A DNA stretch of 64,000 nt from Parafrankia discariae (GTDB taxonomy: Bacteria > Actinomycetota > Actinomycetes > Frankiales > Frankiaceae). Location: positions 62,001 through 126,000 of the forward strand of contig NZ_KB891285.1 in NCBI RefSeq assembly GCF_000373365.1. The letters run 5' to 3'. Under the pieces are notes generated by a model, which worked only from the letters and a program-made list of their open reading frames with translations, did no database searches and was not told the origin of the DNA. The number at the start of each line of letters is the position of its first letter. The stretch's first letter is position 1. Positions 33,166 to 41,858 of this stretch are shown here, piece after piece. Both the position numbers and the translations under genes were made by a program.

Positions 33166-33180
33166 GAAGGTAGTACCTTC
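33166..33180. promoter_or_regulatory. Palindrome gaaggta-g-taccttc, candidate operator
   Basis: Perfect seven-base arms around one base, 55 bases before the hypothetical gene that opens the STAS/ANTAR cluster. It probably overlaps its promoter. The cognate regulator is unknown. Confidence 0.5.
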
Positions 33181-33235
33181 ACGAAACCGAGTTCGCGCTG
33201 CCCTGTGTCTGCGGCCCTGTCACGGAGTGTGACGT

Positions 33236-33865
33236 ATGCCCGCAGACCGTTCTTCCGTCGAGACCTCCCTCGACGTGTTCCTCGACGAAACAGCCCGCAG
33301 GGGAGCGGCCCGTACCCGGGCGGCGGCGGGCTCGGCCAGTCCGGCCGAGGCGTCGGCGCCTGCCGCGCCTCCTGGGCCTGCCCCGCCTTCTGCGCCTGCC
33401 GCGCCTTCTGTGCCCACCGCGCCGCCCGCCCCGGCCGAGGTGCCGGCGAGTCCGCTCCCGGCCGGTCGGCCCGCGGGCGCTCCTCGTCCCCGAGACGCCG
33501 CGGACGCCTCCGGTGAGGTGTCCGCGGCGGGGCCGGTGAAGACGCCCCGGGTGCCTTCGGCCGCCACGGTGGACGGGCCGGTCAGGGTGCCGGCGAGCCT
33601 CCTGAGCGAAAGCGGCGGCCTGCTGGACAGCCTGATGGCCGGCATGGACGTCGGCGAGCGTTCCCGGATGCTCGGGATGATCAGCTCGAGCGTGGAGGCC
33701 GAGCGGGAGGCCGCGCTCGACGGCCGGATACGTCGCCAGGTCGACGTGGGACCTCGCCACCGGCGCCGGCGCGAGCCGGATCAGGAGTCCGATCCGGCGT
33801 CGGCCGACGCGGGCCCGGATGACCTCTCCGGCCCCGCCGAGCGCTCCAGGCACGTCGACCGTTGA
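33236..33865 (+). CDS. Hypothetical Ala/Pro-rich protein upstream of STAS gene
   Basis: A 209-residue protein without recognised domain. A charged start (SSVETSLDVFLDETARRGAARTR) is followed by about 60 residues of Ala/Pro/Ser low complexity. A short ordered-looking segment follows (VRVPASLLSESGGLLDSLMAGMDVGERSRMLGMISSSVEAEREAALDGRI) that resembles an amphipathic helix pair. An Arg/Asp-rich end closes the protein. Its TGA overlaps the TTG start of the STAS protein, so the two are probably co-translated. The ATG has ggagtgtgac upstream. Confidence 0.6.
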   Translation: MPADRSSVETSLDVFLDETARRGAARTRAAAGSASPAEASAPAAPPGPAPPSAPAAPSVPTAPPAPAEVPASPLPAGRPAGAPRPRDAADASGEVSAAGPVKTPRVPSAATVDGPVRVPASLLSESGGLLDSLMAGMDVGERSRMLGMISSSVEAEREAALDGRIRRQVDVGPRHRRRREPDQESDPASADAGPDDLSGPAERSRHVDR

Positions 33866-34290
33866 TCCCCGAAGGCTTCCGGGTCGCTCTCGGTGATCCC
33901 CTGGCGCTGAAGATCACGGTACGGCTGAACCCGTGGGGCGCGACGGCGGCACTCGACGGCGACCTGGACATGTTGACCGAGGCGTCGGCCGGGGCCGCCC
34001 TCGACACCGTGCTGAGCGCGGTCACCGCCCGGCGCGCGCCCTCTCCCGCGCCGGTGGGGCTGGTGCTCGACGTGTCCCGGGTGTTCGCCGACGTCCGCGG
34101 ACTCACTGTGCTGCACCGGTTGTGGCGTGCCGGGGAGCGCCGCGCGGTCGTCGTCGCGCTCGGCGGTGCGGCGCCGTTGCTGCGCCGTATGGTGGAGCTG
34201 CTCACATCACCTGGAGTTCCGCTCTACCCTGGCGTCGCGGAAGCCTGGAATGCCGTGCTGACCATGTCCGAGCGGGTGGAGCGGGTGTAG
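33862..34290 (+). CDS. STAS-domain protein (anti-sigma factor antagonist-like)
   Basis: A 142-residue protein. It has the STAS pattern of alternating strands and helices (ALKITVRLNPWGATAALDGDLDMLTEASAGAALDTVL ... GLVLDVSRVFADVRGLTVLHRL ... RRAVVVALGG). STAS proteins bind anti-sigma kinases in partner-switching. The usual phosphorylated Ser after the central strand is present in DVSRVF, but the neighbourhood is poorly conserved. The start is TTG 33862, overlapping the upstream TGA. It is followed 58 bases later by a GAF-ANTAR regulator. Confidence 0.72.
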   Translation: MIPEGFRVALGDPLALKITVRLNPWGATAALDGDLDMLTEASAGAALDTVLSAVTARRAPSPAPVGLVLDVSRVFADVRGLTVLHRLWRAGERRAVVVALGGAAPLLRRMVELLTSPGVPLYPGVAEAWNAVLTMSERVERV

Positions 34291-34348
34291 TCGCCGGTCG
34301 TGCCGACGTTGCCCCTCCGCGCCCCCCCGGCCGGCCGCGGGAGGACAC

Positions 34349-35053
34349 GTGGAGATCGACAAGGCGCGTCTGGACGCCAGCCTGACCCGGCTGCACCACC
34401 TCGTCCCCGAGCGGGTGGAGCTCGGTGAGCTGCTGTCCGAGGCCGTGCGTGCGATCACCGACGTCTTCGGGCTCGACGGCGCCGGTATCCTCGTCGTCGA
34501 CGCCGACCGGGCCCTGCGCAGCGTGGCCGCGAGCAACAGCAGCGGGCGTCTGCTGGAACAGGTACAGGAAGAGCTCGGTGAGGGCCCGTGCGTCGAGTCC
34601 TTCGTCCTGGACGAGCTGGTGGTGAGCCCGGATCTCACCGCTGAGGCACGCTGGCCGCGGGCCAGGCCCCGGCTGCTCGCCGGCGGGGTGCGGGCGGTCC
34701 TCGGCGTGCCGCTCCGGATGGGCGGCGGCCCGATCGGGACGTTGAACGTCGCCGACGACTCGCCGCGGGAGTGGACCCCAGCCGAGCGCGAGGCCCTCGA
34801 GCGGTTCGGGCAGGTACTGGAGAGCATCCTGCTCGCCGGACTGGTCGCCGACCGCAGCACCAAGCTGGCCCGCCAGCTGCAGTTCGCCCTTGACTACCGC
34901 GTCCCCATCGACCGGGCCGTCGGTTACCTGATGGCCGTCTGGGACACCGACGCCGTCACCGCCTTCGAACGGCTGCGCCGTGCGGCGCGCAGCAGCCGCC
35001 GGCGGGTGTCCGAGCTGGCCGAGGAGATTCTCGCCGGGCGGGTCCGGCTCTAG
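34349..35053 (+). CDS. GAF-ANTAR RNA-binding antiterminator
   Basis: A 234-residue sensory regulator. A GAF domain occupies about residues 20-160 (DVFGLDGAGILVVDADRALRSVAAS ... LGEGPCVESF ... GVPLRMGGGPIGTLNVAD), as in actinobacterial GAF-ANTAR proteins. A C-terminal ANTAR three-helix domain (about 170-228, QFALDYRVPIDRAVGYLMAVWDTDAVTAFERLRRAAR) binds paired RNA hairpins to prevent termination. The usual Ala-x3-Ala-x12-Ala spacing is only partly kept. The GTG start lies 12 bases after gcgggaggac. With the STAS protein it forms a small signalling cluster. Confidence 0.88.
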   Translation: MEIDKARLDASLTRLHHLVPERVELGELLSEAVRAITDVFGLDGAGILVVDADRALRSVAASNSSGRLLEQVQEELGEGPCVESFVLDELVVSPDLTAEARWPRARPRLLAGGVRAVLGVPLRMGGGPIGTLNVADDSPREWTPAEREALERFGQVLESILLAGLVADRSTKLARQLQFALDYRVPIDRAVGYLMAVWDTDAVTAFERLRRAARSSRRRVSELAEEILAGRVRL

Positions 35054-35360
35054 GACCGGGCGGGGTCCGGTTCCAGGTCCGGGCGGGTCCGGCTCCAGGG
35101 ACCGTGCGGCCGCCTGCGGTTGTCTCGACCCCGCTTCCGGGGGTTAGCCCGATGGCTGCCACGGCTCGTGTTCTTGTTCACTGTCCGCGGGGAAGCTTCG
35201 GGTTGTCACCAGCCCGACAGGCCACATGTCTACCGATTGCTCGCGCGGTCGGGAAGTGTCTGCCCCGGATGCCACCATCCGGTGAGTGACGGCCGTGGAT
35301 TGCTCCCATAGCAGCGGCGAATTAGCTAGACGAATAACGAATGATCGAGAAAGGAGGGTG
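35054..35360. other. Intergenic region before the ABC transporter operon
   Basis: About 300 bases without a gene. It includes an A/T-rich stretch at 35320-35350 (gaattagctagacgaataacg) just before a strong ribosome site, aaggagggtg, and is likely the promoter of the ABC operon. Confidence 0.45.
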
Positions 35361-36530
35361 ATGATCGAGGCACGAGGGCTGACCAAGCGTTACGGCCGTA
35401 CGGTTGCCGTCAACGACCTGACCTTCACGGTGCAGCCCGGCAAGGTGACCGGCTTCCTGGGCCCCAACGGTGCGGGCAAGTCGACCACGATGCGCATGAT
35501 TCTCGGGCTCGACCACCCGTCGGCCGGCGAGGTCCGGATCGGCGGCCGCAGGTATCGGGAGCTCAGGGAGCCGCTGCGTGAGGTCGGCGCGCTCCTCGAG
35601 GCGAAGTGGGTCCACCCCAACCGCTCGGCCCGCGCACACCTGCGCTGGATGGCCGCCTCCAACCGGCTGCCCGCCAAGCGGGTGGACGAGGTCCTGGAGA
35701 TCGTCGGCCTCACCGCGGTGGCCGGCCGCCGGGCCGGGGGCTACTCCCTCGGCATGGCCCAGCGCCTCGGGATCGCGGTCGCGCTGCTCGGTGACCCCGG
35801 AGTGCTGCTGTTCGACGAGCCGGTGAACGGCCTGGACCCGGAGGGAATCCTCTGGATTCGCCAGTTCATGCATCGGCTCGCCGACGAGGGTCGCACGGTG
35901 TTCGTGTCCAGCCATCTCCTCTCCGAGATGGCGCTGACCGCCCAGGAACTCATCGTCATCGGTCGTGGGCGGCTCATCGCCCAGACGAGCACCAAGGAGT
36001 TCATCGACTCGGCCTCCGACTCCTCGGTACGCGTGCGCGGGCCCGAGATGGAGCGGCTGCACAGCGTCCTCGCCGGCCAGGGCCTGGCCGTCCAGGAGAC
36101 ACCCGCCACCACCGACATCCCGGCCGCCCTGGTGGTGCGCGGCAGCTCCACCGAGCAGGTGGGTGAGCTGGCCGGCGCCGTCGGGCTGGTCCTGCACGAG
36201 CTCTCCGAGTCGCGCGGCTCGCTGGAGCAGGCGTTCATCCAGATGACCGGCGGCGACGTCGAGTACCACGCGGGCGGGGTCGGCCCGGCCGGGTCGCTCG
36301 CCGGCACCAGGCCGGCCGGCGCACCCGGTGGTCCTGGTGGTCCCGGTGCTCCCGGTCTCGCCGGGCCGCCGCCTGGAGCGCTCCCACCCGGGGGTGTGCC
36401 TCCCGGCGCCGTGCCCGCTCCCACTCCACCGGGCGTCGCGCCCGCCGGACCATCGGGCCCCCGCGGCTCGGGGGTCCCGGCTCCGACCCGCCCCGGTACC
36501 GACGCCTGGACGGGGGTCGACAAGCCATGA
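35361..36530 (+). CDS. ABC transporter ATP-binding protein with Pro/Gly-rich tail
   Basis: An ABC-2 type exporter ATPase, 389 residues. It has Walker A GPNGAGKST near residue 34, signature YSLGMAQRLGIA (a common replacement of LSGGQ in this subfamily), Walker B VLLFDEPVNGLDPEG and the switch His in VFVSSHLLSEM. The last ~85 residues are a Pro/Gly/Ala low-complexity tail, absent from most homologues. The ATG is preceded by aaggaggg. Its stop overlaps the permease start, and the pair probably forms a bacitracin/daunorubicin-type efflux unit of unknown substrate. Confidence 0.92.
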   Translation: MIEARGLTKRYGRTVAVNDLTFTVQPGKVTGFLGPNGAGKSTTMRMILGLDHPSAGEVRIGGRRYRELREPLREVGALLEAKWVHPNRSARAHLRWMAASNRLPAKRVDEVLEIVGLTAVAGRRAGGYSLGMAQRLGIAVALLGDPGVLLFDEPVNGLDPEGILWIRQFMHRLADEGRTVFVSSHLLSEMALTAQELIVIGRGRLIAQTSTKEFIDSASDSSVRVRGPEMERLHSVLAGQGLAVQETPATTDIPAALVVRGSSTEQVGELAGAVGLVLHELSESRGSLEQAFIQMTGGDVEYHAGGVGPAGSLAGTRPAGAPGGPGGPGAPGLAGPPPGALPPGGVPPGAVPAPTPPGVAPAGPSGPRGSGVPAPTRPGTDAWTGVDKP

Positions 36531-37288
36531 CACTGCTCACCGTCGAGCGGATCAAGCTCTTCTCCACCCGCTCGCCCTGGTGGTGCATGATCCTCGCGGT
36601 CGCGCTCACCGTCGGCCTCACCGCGGTCTTCAGCGTCGCGACCAAGCCAAGCGAGCTCGCCGACCTGACCCCGAGCGTGACGCAGTTCGCGTACAACTTC
36701 GGGCTCGTCGTGATGATGGTGATGGCGGCGCTGGCCGTCACCACCGAGTACCGCTTCGGGACGATCAGGTCGACATTCCTCGCCGTCCCCGGCCGGACAC
36801 CCGCGCTGCTCGCGAAGACGGTCGTCGTCGCCGGGCTCGCCGGGATCGTCGGTGAGATCACCGCGGTGGCCTCCTGGGGCGTCGCGCGCCTGATCCAGCC
36901 GGACGCCCCGCTGGCCCTGGACACCGGCCAGGAGTACCGCAACGTCTTCGGGATCGGGCTGATCTACCTTCTCGCGGCGGTCTTCGCGATCGGCCTCGGC
37001 CTGATGATCCGGCACACCGCGGGCGCGGTCGTGGTCATGCTCGTCTACCTCTTCCTGGTGGAGAGCCTGCTGCCGGTCATCCCGCGCATCGGCGATCACA
37101 TCCAGGACTGGCTGCCCTTCATCGTCGGGAACAACTTCATCGTCGCGGGCCAGCCCGAGACGAACGACGGCCCGCCGGTGGTCGACGGCCTGCCCTTCGG
37201 CCCCTGGGGATCATTGATCTACTTCGCCGCCGTCTGCGTCGGCCTGCTGGTGATCGGCCTGGTCGCCGCCAAGCGCCGCGACGCCTGA
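36527..37288 (+). CDS. ABC-2 family permease
   Basis: A 253-residue membrane protein with about six predicted helices (e.g. WWCMILAVALTVGLTAVFSV, LVVMMVMAALAVTTEYRFGTI, GLIYLLAAVFAIGLGLMI, VVVMLVYLFLVESLLPVI, LIYFAAVCVGLLVIGLVA). The TTEYRFGTIR loop is typical of ABC-2 permeases paired with the upstream ATPase. It is coupled through an ATGA overlap. The stop begins a short triple direct repeat (cgcctgacccacc). Confidence 0.9.
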   Translation: MTLLTVERIKLFSTRSPWWCMILAVALTVGLTAVFSVATKPSELADLTPSVTQFAYNFGLVVMMVMAALAVTTEYRFGTIRSTFLAVPGRTPALLAKTVVVAGLAGIVGEITAVASWGVARLIQPDAPLALDTGQEYRNVFGIGLIYLLAAVFAIGLGLMIRHTAGAVVVMLVYLFLVESLLPVIPRIGDHIQDWLPFIVGNNFIVAGQPETNDGPPVVDGLPFGPWGSLIYFAAVCVGLLVIGLVAAKRRDA

Positions 37289-37330
37289 CCCACCGCTGGG
37301 CGCCTGACCCACCGGGACGCCTGACCCGCC
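37283..37330. repeat. Three direct copies of gcctgacccaccg
   Basis: Copies begin at 37283, 37302 and 37319. The first contains the permease stop codon. They look like small duplications of the gene end. Confidence 0.7.
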
Positions 37331-37682
37331 GCGCGACGACTCGTTCGCTGGGGAGGCAGGCCGCTCCGATCCGCCGGGCCCGACCGGACGCCGCTCCGGT
37401 CGGGCCCCGCGCGGTCCGCGCCCCGCGGGCCGGCCCGGTCGGCCGCGCGCCGCCGGCCCTTCCGGACCCTGCCGCCGCTTTGGCGGAAGGAAGTTGTCTG
37501 AGCCAGTCCAGGTGCTGGTGGGACACCTCGCCTCGGTTCGGGCCCCGAGCTTTGACGGTCTGGGCCTGGGGCGCTGGGCTGGGCTGGGTGGGGTTGGGGG
37601 GCTGCCTCTCGGTAGGCGGTTCGTGGTCTGAGGCAGGGCTGGTACGCATCCCGGATCGCGACTGTGGGTAGCGGTTACCTCG
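37289..37682. other. Intergenic region between ABC permease and FUSC genes
   Basis: No gene. It contains the triple repeat at the permease stop, the hairpin at 37376-37407, and G-rich sequence before the FUSC promoter. Confidence 0.5.
37376..37407 (+). terminator. Hairpin terminator of the ABC operon
   Basis: A perfect 13-base stem (gggcccgaccgga and complement) with a six-base loop, 88 bases after the permease stop. Confidence 0.7.
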
Positions 37683-40328
37683 ATGCGACAGCTGTGGCGG
37701 CGGGGGGAGTGGCGTCCGCGGCTGTCCGAAGTCCTCGACGGCGACCCCGGGCACTACTGCCTCACCTCGGCGGCTCGGGTGGCGATCGTGGCCCCCGCTC
37801 TGCTCGCCCTCGTCTCCACGCTCGTCGGCGATGTGCGGATGAGCCTGTTCGCCTGGTTCGGCGCCTACGCGCTCCTGGAGTTCGTCGACTTCGACGGGCC
37901 CCGGCCGGCCAGGCTCACCGCCTACCTCACGCTCGCCACCACCGGCGCCGGGATGGTCGTCCTCGGCACGCTCGGCTCGCGGTCACCCTGGCTGGCGGCA
38001 TCGATGACCGCGGTTGTGGCCTTCGTCGTGATGTTCTCCGGTGTACTGAACGCCAAGGTCGCCGTCGCCGGCCGATCCGCGCTGCTCGCCTTCGTGCTGC
38101 CGGTGATGACACCTGGTCCGATCTCGGCGATACCGGAACGGCTGGCCGGCTGGGGGCTGGCCTCGGTCGCCTCGATCGTCGCCGTGATGCTGCTCTGGCC
38201 CCGCCGCCCGCCGGACCGCCTGCGCGCGGCGACGGCGGACGTCTGCCGCGCCCTCGCGACAGCCGTGAGCTGGCAGCACCCCACCGTGTCTGATCCGCCG
38301 TCGCCGTCGCCGTCGCCGTCGTCGTGGCGTTCGGCCGCCGAGGTGCCGCGGGGTCCGGTGTCCGAGAGGGCGCGGGATCCGGCCCGGGAGGTGCGGCGCC
38401 ACCCGGCGGCCGAGGTAACGCGGCGTCCGGCGTCCGACCTCTGGCCGGCGCTGCGGCGGCTGCGGCGGCAGTTCGTCGCGACGGCGCACCGTCCGACCGG
38501 GGTCGGCGGGCGCGCGGCGGCCCTCGGCCATCTGGTGATGGACGTCAACTGGCTGGTGCCTTTCGCCCTTCCGTGGCCGGAGCGGGACCGGACCGCCCGG
38601 GTCTGCTTCCCCGCGGAGGCCGCCGAGCTGCACGCCGCGGTCACGGCGACGCTGCGTGCGGCGGCCACCCGAATCGCCGACGGCGGGGGCGGCGCCGACA
38701 GCGGGGGCGATGCCGACAGCGGGGATGGTGCCGACGGCGGGGATGGTGCCGACGGCGGGGGCGGTGCGGGGGTGGTGCGGGTCGGGGACGATCGGCTCGG
38801 GATCGCGCGACTCGAACGGTCCGAACGGGCGATGCGCTCGGCGCTGCTGCGGCAGCTGCGGGAACCGGCGCCCGACCGTCCGCCGGACCTCGCCGCGGCC
38901 GAGGCGTTCCGCCTGCGCCGACTGGCCCGAGGGACCAGGGAACTGGCGCTGAACGTGCTGCGGGTGACCGGCCCCGTCCCGCCCCGGCCGCCGGTGGGCC
39001 CCGTCCGACGTGCCGTGGACGCGTTCCACCACGCGCGCCGGCTGGCGCGCGAGCGGGGAACCGCCGCGACCGATCTCGCCGCCGGCTACGCCAGCCCGCG
39101 GTCGGTGTGGTTCCGCAACAGCGTGCGCGGCTCGCTCGGCCTCACCTCGGCGGTGATCATCGCTCAGGCCGCCGGGCTCCAGCATGGGTTCTGGGTGGTG
39201 CTGGGGACCTTGTCCGTCCTGCGCTCGAATGCCATGGCCACCAGTTCCGCCGCGCTGCGCGCGCTGGCCGGCACGGGAGTCGGCATCGTCGTGGGTGGCC
39301 TTTTCGTGGTCGCCGTGGGCACCCACACGGCGGTGCTGTGGGCGGTTCTCCCGTTCGCCGTGCTGCTCGGGAGCTACGCCCGCCGCAGGTCGGGGTTCGT
39401 GCTGGGCCAGGCCGGCTTCACGGTCGCCGTGCTCATGCTGTTCAACATCGTCGAACCCGCCGGTTGGCGGGTGGGCCTGGTGCGCATCCAGGATGTCATG
39501 ATCGGGTTCGGGGTGAGCATCGTCGTCGGTGCCCTGCTGTGGCCCCGCGGCGCGGTCGCCGTGATCCGGGCCCGCGCCGAATCCGCGTACCGAAGCGCGG
39601 TGGGGTTCCTCGATCTCGTCGTCCCGCACACGCCGGGCGCATCCCAGCATCCGGCCGCGGCACCGGCCTCCCGCGCGGCGATCCGGGCCGGGCGCCTCCT
39701 CGACGACGCCGTGCGGCAGTTCCTCGCCGAGCAGCCGCCGGGTCGCTTCGACGTCGACGCACTGATGACGATCGCCGCCGGCGCGCTGCGTATCCGGCGG
39801 ACCGCGCAGCTCCTGTGGAACGGGGACGTCCCCTGGCCGCCGGACCTGACGCTCGATCCGCCACCCACGACCGGCCCCGACGGGGCCGCGGCCGTCGACG
39901 GGCCCGCGGTGAGCGGCCGCGGCGCGGCCACCGGCTTCGCCTTCGCCCAGGGCATCCTCGTCGAGGACATGACCGATCTCTGTCGCTGGTACGGCGCCTA
40001 CGCCACGGCCCTCGGCGCCGCGCGGCGGCCACCCGAGCCCCAGGCCGGCTCCGGCCGGGCCGCGACAGCCGGACTGATCATGATTCATCGGGCCGCCCGC
40101 GCGCACCGCGGACCCGAGGTCCTCGCCGGTGCCGCGCTAACCGCCCGGGCCGCCTACCTGGACATCCTGCGCGATCTGCAGCCCCGGCTGACCGCCGCCG
40201 CCCGCGCGCTCGACCGGACGTCCGACGGCGGCCGGGACCACCCGCGCGGGCCGGTCGGTCAGGCGCCGGGGCCCCAGGGGTCGCGGGCGGCCCCGGAGCG
40301 TTCGCGGGCCTTCATCCGAGCCTCGTAG
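37683..40328 (+). CDS. FUSC-family (aromatic acid exporter-like) membrane protein
   Basis: An 881-residue protein with two membrane blocks. The N-terminal block (about 25-180) contains VAIVAPALLALVSTLVGDVRMSLFAWFGAYALLEF. The second (about 470-630) contains SVWFRNSVRGSLGLTSAVIIAQAAGLQHGFWVVLGTLSVLRSNA, the fusaric-acid-resistance-type motif. Between and after them are cytoplasmic helical regions. A Gly/Asp/Ala repeat (coded around 38685-38770) and a short tctc-less gtcgcc run (38300) lie in the linker. FUSC proteins export aromatic acids or toxic aryl compounds. The substrate here is unknown. Its stop overlaps the convergent gene by about 70 bases. Confidence 0.85.
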   Translation: MRQLWRRGEWRPRLSEVLDGDPGHYCLTSAARVAIVAPALLALVSTLVGDVRMSLFAWFGAYALLEFVDFDGPRPARLTAYLTLATTGAGMVVLGTLGSRSPWLAASMTAVVAFVVMFSGVLNAKVAVAGRSALLAFVLPVMTPGPISAIPERLAGWGLASVASIVAVMLLWPRRPPDRLRAATADVCRALATAVSWQHPTVSDPPSPSPSPSSWRSAAEVPRGPVSERARDPAREVRRHPAAEVTRRPASDLWPALRRLRRQFVATAHRPTGVGGRAAALGHLVMDVNWLVPFALPWPERDRTARVCFPAEAAELHAAVTATLRAAATRIADGGGGADSGGDADSGDGADGGDGADGGGGAGVVRVGDDRLGIARLERSERAMRSALLRQLREPAPDRPPDLAAAEAFRLRRLARGTRELALNVLRVTGPVPPRPPVGPVRRAVDAFHHARRLARERGTAATDLAAGYASPRSVWFRNSVRGSLGLTSAVIIAQAAGLQHGFWVVLGTLSVLRSNAMATSSAALRALAGTGVGIVVGGLFVVAVGTHTAVLWAVLPFAVLLGSYARRRSGFVLGQAGFTVAVLMLFNIVEPAGWRVGLVRIQDVMIGFGVSIVVGALLWPRGAVAVIRARAESAYRSAVGFLDLVVPHTPGASQHPAAAPASRAAIRAGRLLDDAVRQFLAEQPPGRFDVDALMTIAAGALRIRRTAQLLWNGDVPWPPDLTLDPPPTTGPDGAAAVDGPAVSGRGAATGFAFAQGILVEDMTDLCRWYGAYATALGAARRPPEPQAGSGRAATAGLIMIHRAARAHRGPEVLAGAALTARAAYLDILRDLQPRLTAAARALDRTSDGGRDHPRGPVGQAPGPQGSRAAPERSRAFIRAS

Positions 40329-40789
40329 ACGTGCCGTCGGCCGTCGGTGAGCAGGGCGCGCACCCGCTCCTCCGTGCTGACGAACGGCTGGTAGTACAGA
40401 TCGTCGTACTCCTCGACGATCTGGAACGTCCACCGTCCGTCCAGCACGTTGCGGCCGTGCAGCTCCCGTCGAACCTCCGCCGCCAGCCGCGGGTGCCCGG
40501 CCTCGCGAAGGGCGTCCAGTGCCTCGCCGAGAATGAGATCGGCGCGGCCGGAGAGCTGGTGGAAGGAGTACAGCGCGCCCCGCGCGCGCTCCACCCACTC
40601 GAGCGCCTCGCTGAGTTTGCCGGCGGCCGCCGAGGTCGCGTCGTCGACCTGGGGGGCGGTTCGATCGGCCGTGGGCGCCGGCGGCGTCACGCCCGCCGTG
40701 GGCGCGGCACGTGCGGTGGGCCGCTGGGCCGCCCACGAGGCCTGGCGATCGTGTCGCCCTGCGGTATTCGGTGGATGGGCGCTGGTCAC
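40259..40789 (-). CDS. Conserved hypothetical actinobacterial protein
   Basis: A 176-residue protein of no assigned function. The first ~50 residues are variable and Thr/Ala/Pro-rich. The remainder looks well folded and all-helical (GKLSEALEWVERARGALYSFHQLSGRADLILGEALDALRE, then ELHGRNVLDGRWTFQIVEEYDDLYYQPF and RHVYEARMKARER), a pattern I recognise as a widespread actinobacterial family without known role. Start GTG 40789 is chosen; GTG 40870 would add 27 residues. It runs tail-to-tail into the FUSC gene with about 70 bases of overlap. Confidence 0.7.
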   Translation of the reverse strand: MTSAHPPNTAGRHDRQASWAAQRPTARAAPTAGVTPPAPTADRTAPQVDDATSAAAGKLSEALEWVERARGALYSFHQLSGRADLILGEALDALREAGHPRLAAEVRRELHGRNVLDGRWTFQIVEEYDDLYYQPFVSTEERVRALLTDGRRHVYEARMKARERSGAARDPWGPGA

Positions 40790-40944
40790 AGTACCTGCGT
40801 GCCCGTCCGGGCCGGGCACAATCAAGGCGATCTTGTTTGGGTCATTCGGGCCGGCTGAGGAGCCCGGCACGATGGGTGTGGCGCGAGGCGGGCGACGGGC
40901 GCGAGGCGGGCAGCCGACGCGAGGCAGCCGACGGAGGGAACACG

Positions 40945-41370
40945 GTGGACCGGGAAGACGCGGTGGACCGGGAAGACACTGATGGTCCCTGGTGGGTGCA
41001 CTGCCGGTGCGGTGAGCTCAACGGCGAACATCCGACCGGAGCCGACGCCCGGGCGGCGGCGGACGGCCATCCGAGTTCGGACCGGCGATGCGGCGAGATC
41101 TCGATGAGCGTCTGCCGACCGGGCGTCGGATTCGTGCCGATGTTCCTGCTGGGCGACGACAGTTGCACCGACGCGACGACCGACCAGGACGCCGACGGCC
41201 AGTGGCGGGTCACCTGCGCCTGCGGCGCGCTGGACACCCTGTGCTTCCTCACCGCACAGGACGCGGAGGAGTCGATGGGCGACCATCTCGACGCCGAGGA
41301 CGCCCGTGCCCGCGCGCTTTTCGAGCAACTCGCCGGGGACGGCTTCGAAGGCCGCCTCCGGCGCGGCTGA
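40945..41370 (+). CDS. Hypothetical protein with paired Cys-x-Cys motifs
   Basis: A 141-residue acidic protein. GTG 40945 follows ggaggg by six bases, and the first residues are an imperfect duplication (VDREDAVDREDT). Two halves show a similar Trp-x-Val-x-Cys-x-Cys-Gly pattern (WWVHCRCGELNGEHPTG.DARAAADGH and WRVTCACGALDTLCFLTAQDAEESMGDH), so it is probably an internal repeat with a small metal-binding or disulfide site in each half. I recognise no family. It is the last host gene before the integrated element. Confidence 0.65.
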   Translation: MDREDAVDREDTDGPWWVHCRCGELNGEHPTGADARAAADGHPSSDRRCGEISMSVCRPGVGFVPMFLLGDDSCTDATTDQDADGQWRVTCACGALDTLCFLTAQDAEESMGDHLDAEDARARALFEQLAGDGFEGRLRRG

Positions 41371-41535
41371 CGGGCCAAGCCGGCCTGGGCCGGGCCAGTC
41401 TGGGCCAGGCCAGGCGGTCCAAATCAGCCGAGCTGGGGCCGGGGCCGGCGGCGGGCGCACTGACGAGCGACCGTCGACCTGCCCTCCGGGACGGTCGGGT
41501 GATGTCCCGGACACCGCCGCCGCGGGCTGTGAGAT

Positions 41536-41568
41536 CCTGGCCAGGTACCCGGCGGGCACCTGGCCAGG
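41536..41568. terminator. 11-bp inverted repeat upstream of the tRNA-Ser fragment
   Basis: cctggccaggt and its complement flank an 11-base loop between the hypothetical gene stop and the left attachment repeat. It is probably a terminator insulating the original tRNA-Ser promoter region. Confidence 0.5.
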
Positions 41569-41605
41569 CGAACTCCGGCACGCCGGACAAAGCCTGGCAG
41601 CGTCT

Positions 41606-41654
41606 CCGCAGGTCAGGAGGGCTCGCCTAGTGGCCGATGGCGGCGGTCTTGAAA
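41606..41654. repeat. Left attachment site: 49-bp direct repeat with 5' fragment of tRNA-Ser
   Basis: Identical over 49 bases to 57074-57122. It contains ten bases of tRNA leader and the first 39 bases of tRNA-Ser (ggagggctcgcctagtgg onward), stopping in the anticodon loop (cttgaaa), after which the sequences diverge. It is the left boundary of the integrated element and a non-functional tRNA fragment. Confidence 0.93.
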
Positions 41655-41842
41655 TGCTTACGGTGCCTCGGATTTCGGCCTGATCGAAACGGCCCGTGAG
41701 CTGCGGCGCGAGCGGGTGACCTGGATCGACGGGCCGTACGTGCTTGGGCGTCGGGTCCAGCAAAGTCCCGCAGGGTCCCGTCGCTGACCAGCCTCCACGG
41801 AACAGGCACGGAACGGTTCCGCGGGCCTGCGCGGCGCATCGA

Positions 41843-41858
41843 CGGCGGTCTTGAAAAC
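41843..41858. repeat. Extra att-like core inside the element's left end
   Basis: cggcggtcttgaaaac is identical to the anticodon-arm core of tRNA-Ser at 57109-57124 and extends one base further into the tRNA than the left repeat does. Flanks are unrelated apart from a few bases on the left. Confidence 0.6.

Noticed and set aside
41659-41794. Plausible peptide TARELRRERVTWIDGPYVLG as a gene
   Set aside because: No start codon or ribosome site; kept only as a possible remnant note in the element's left end.
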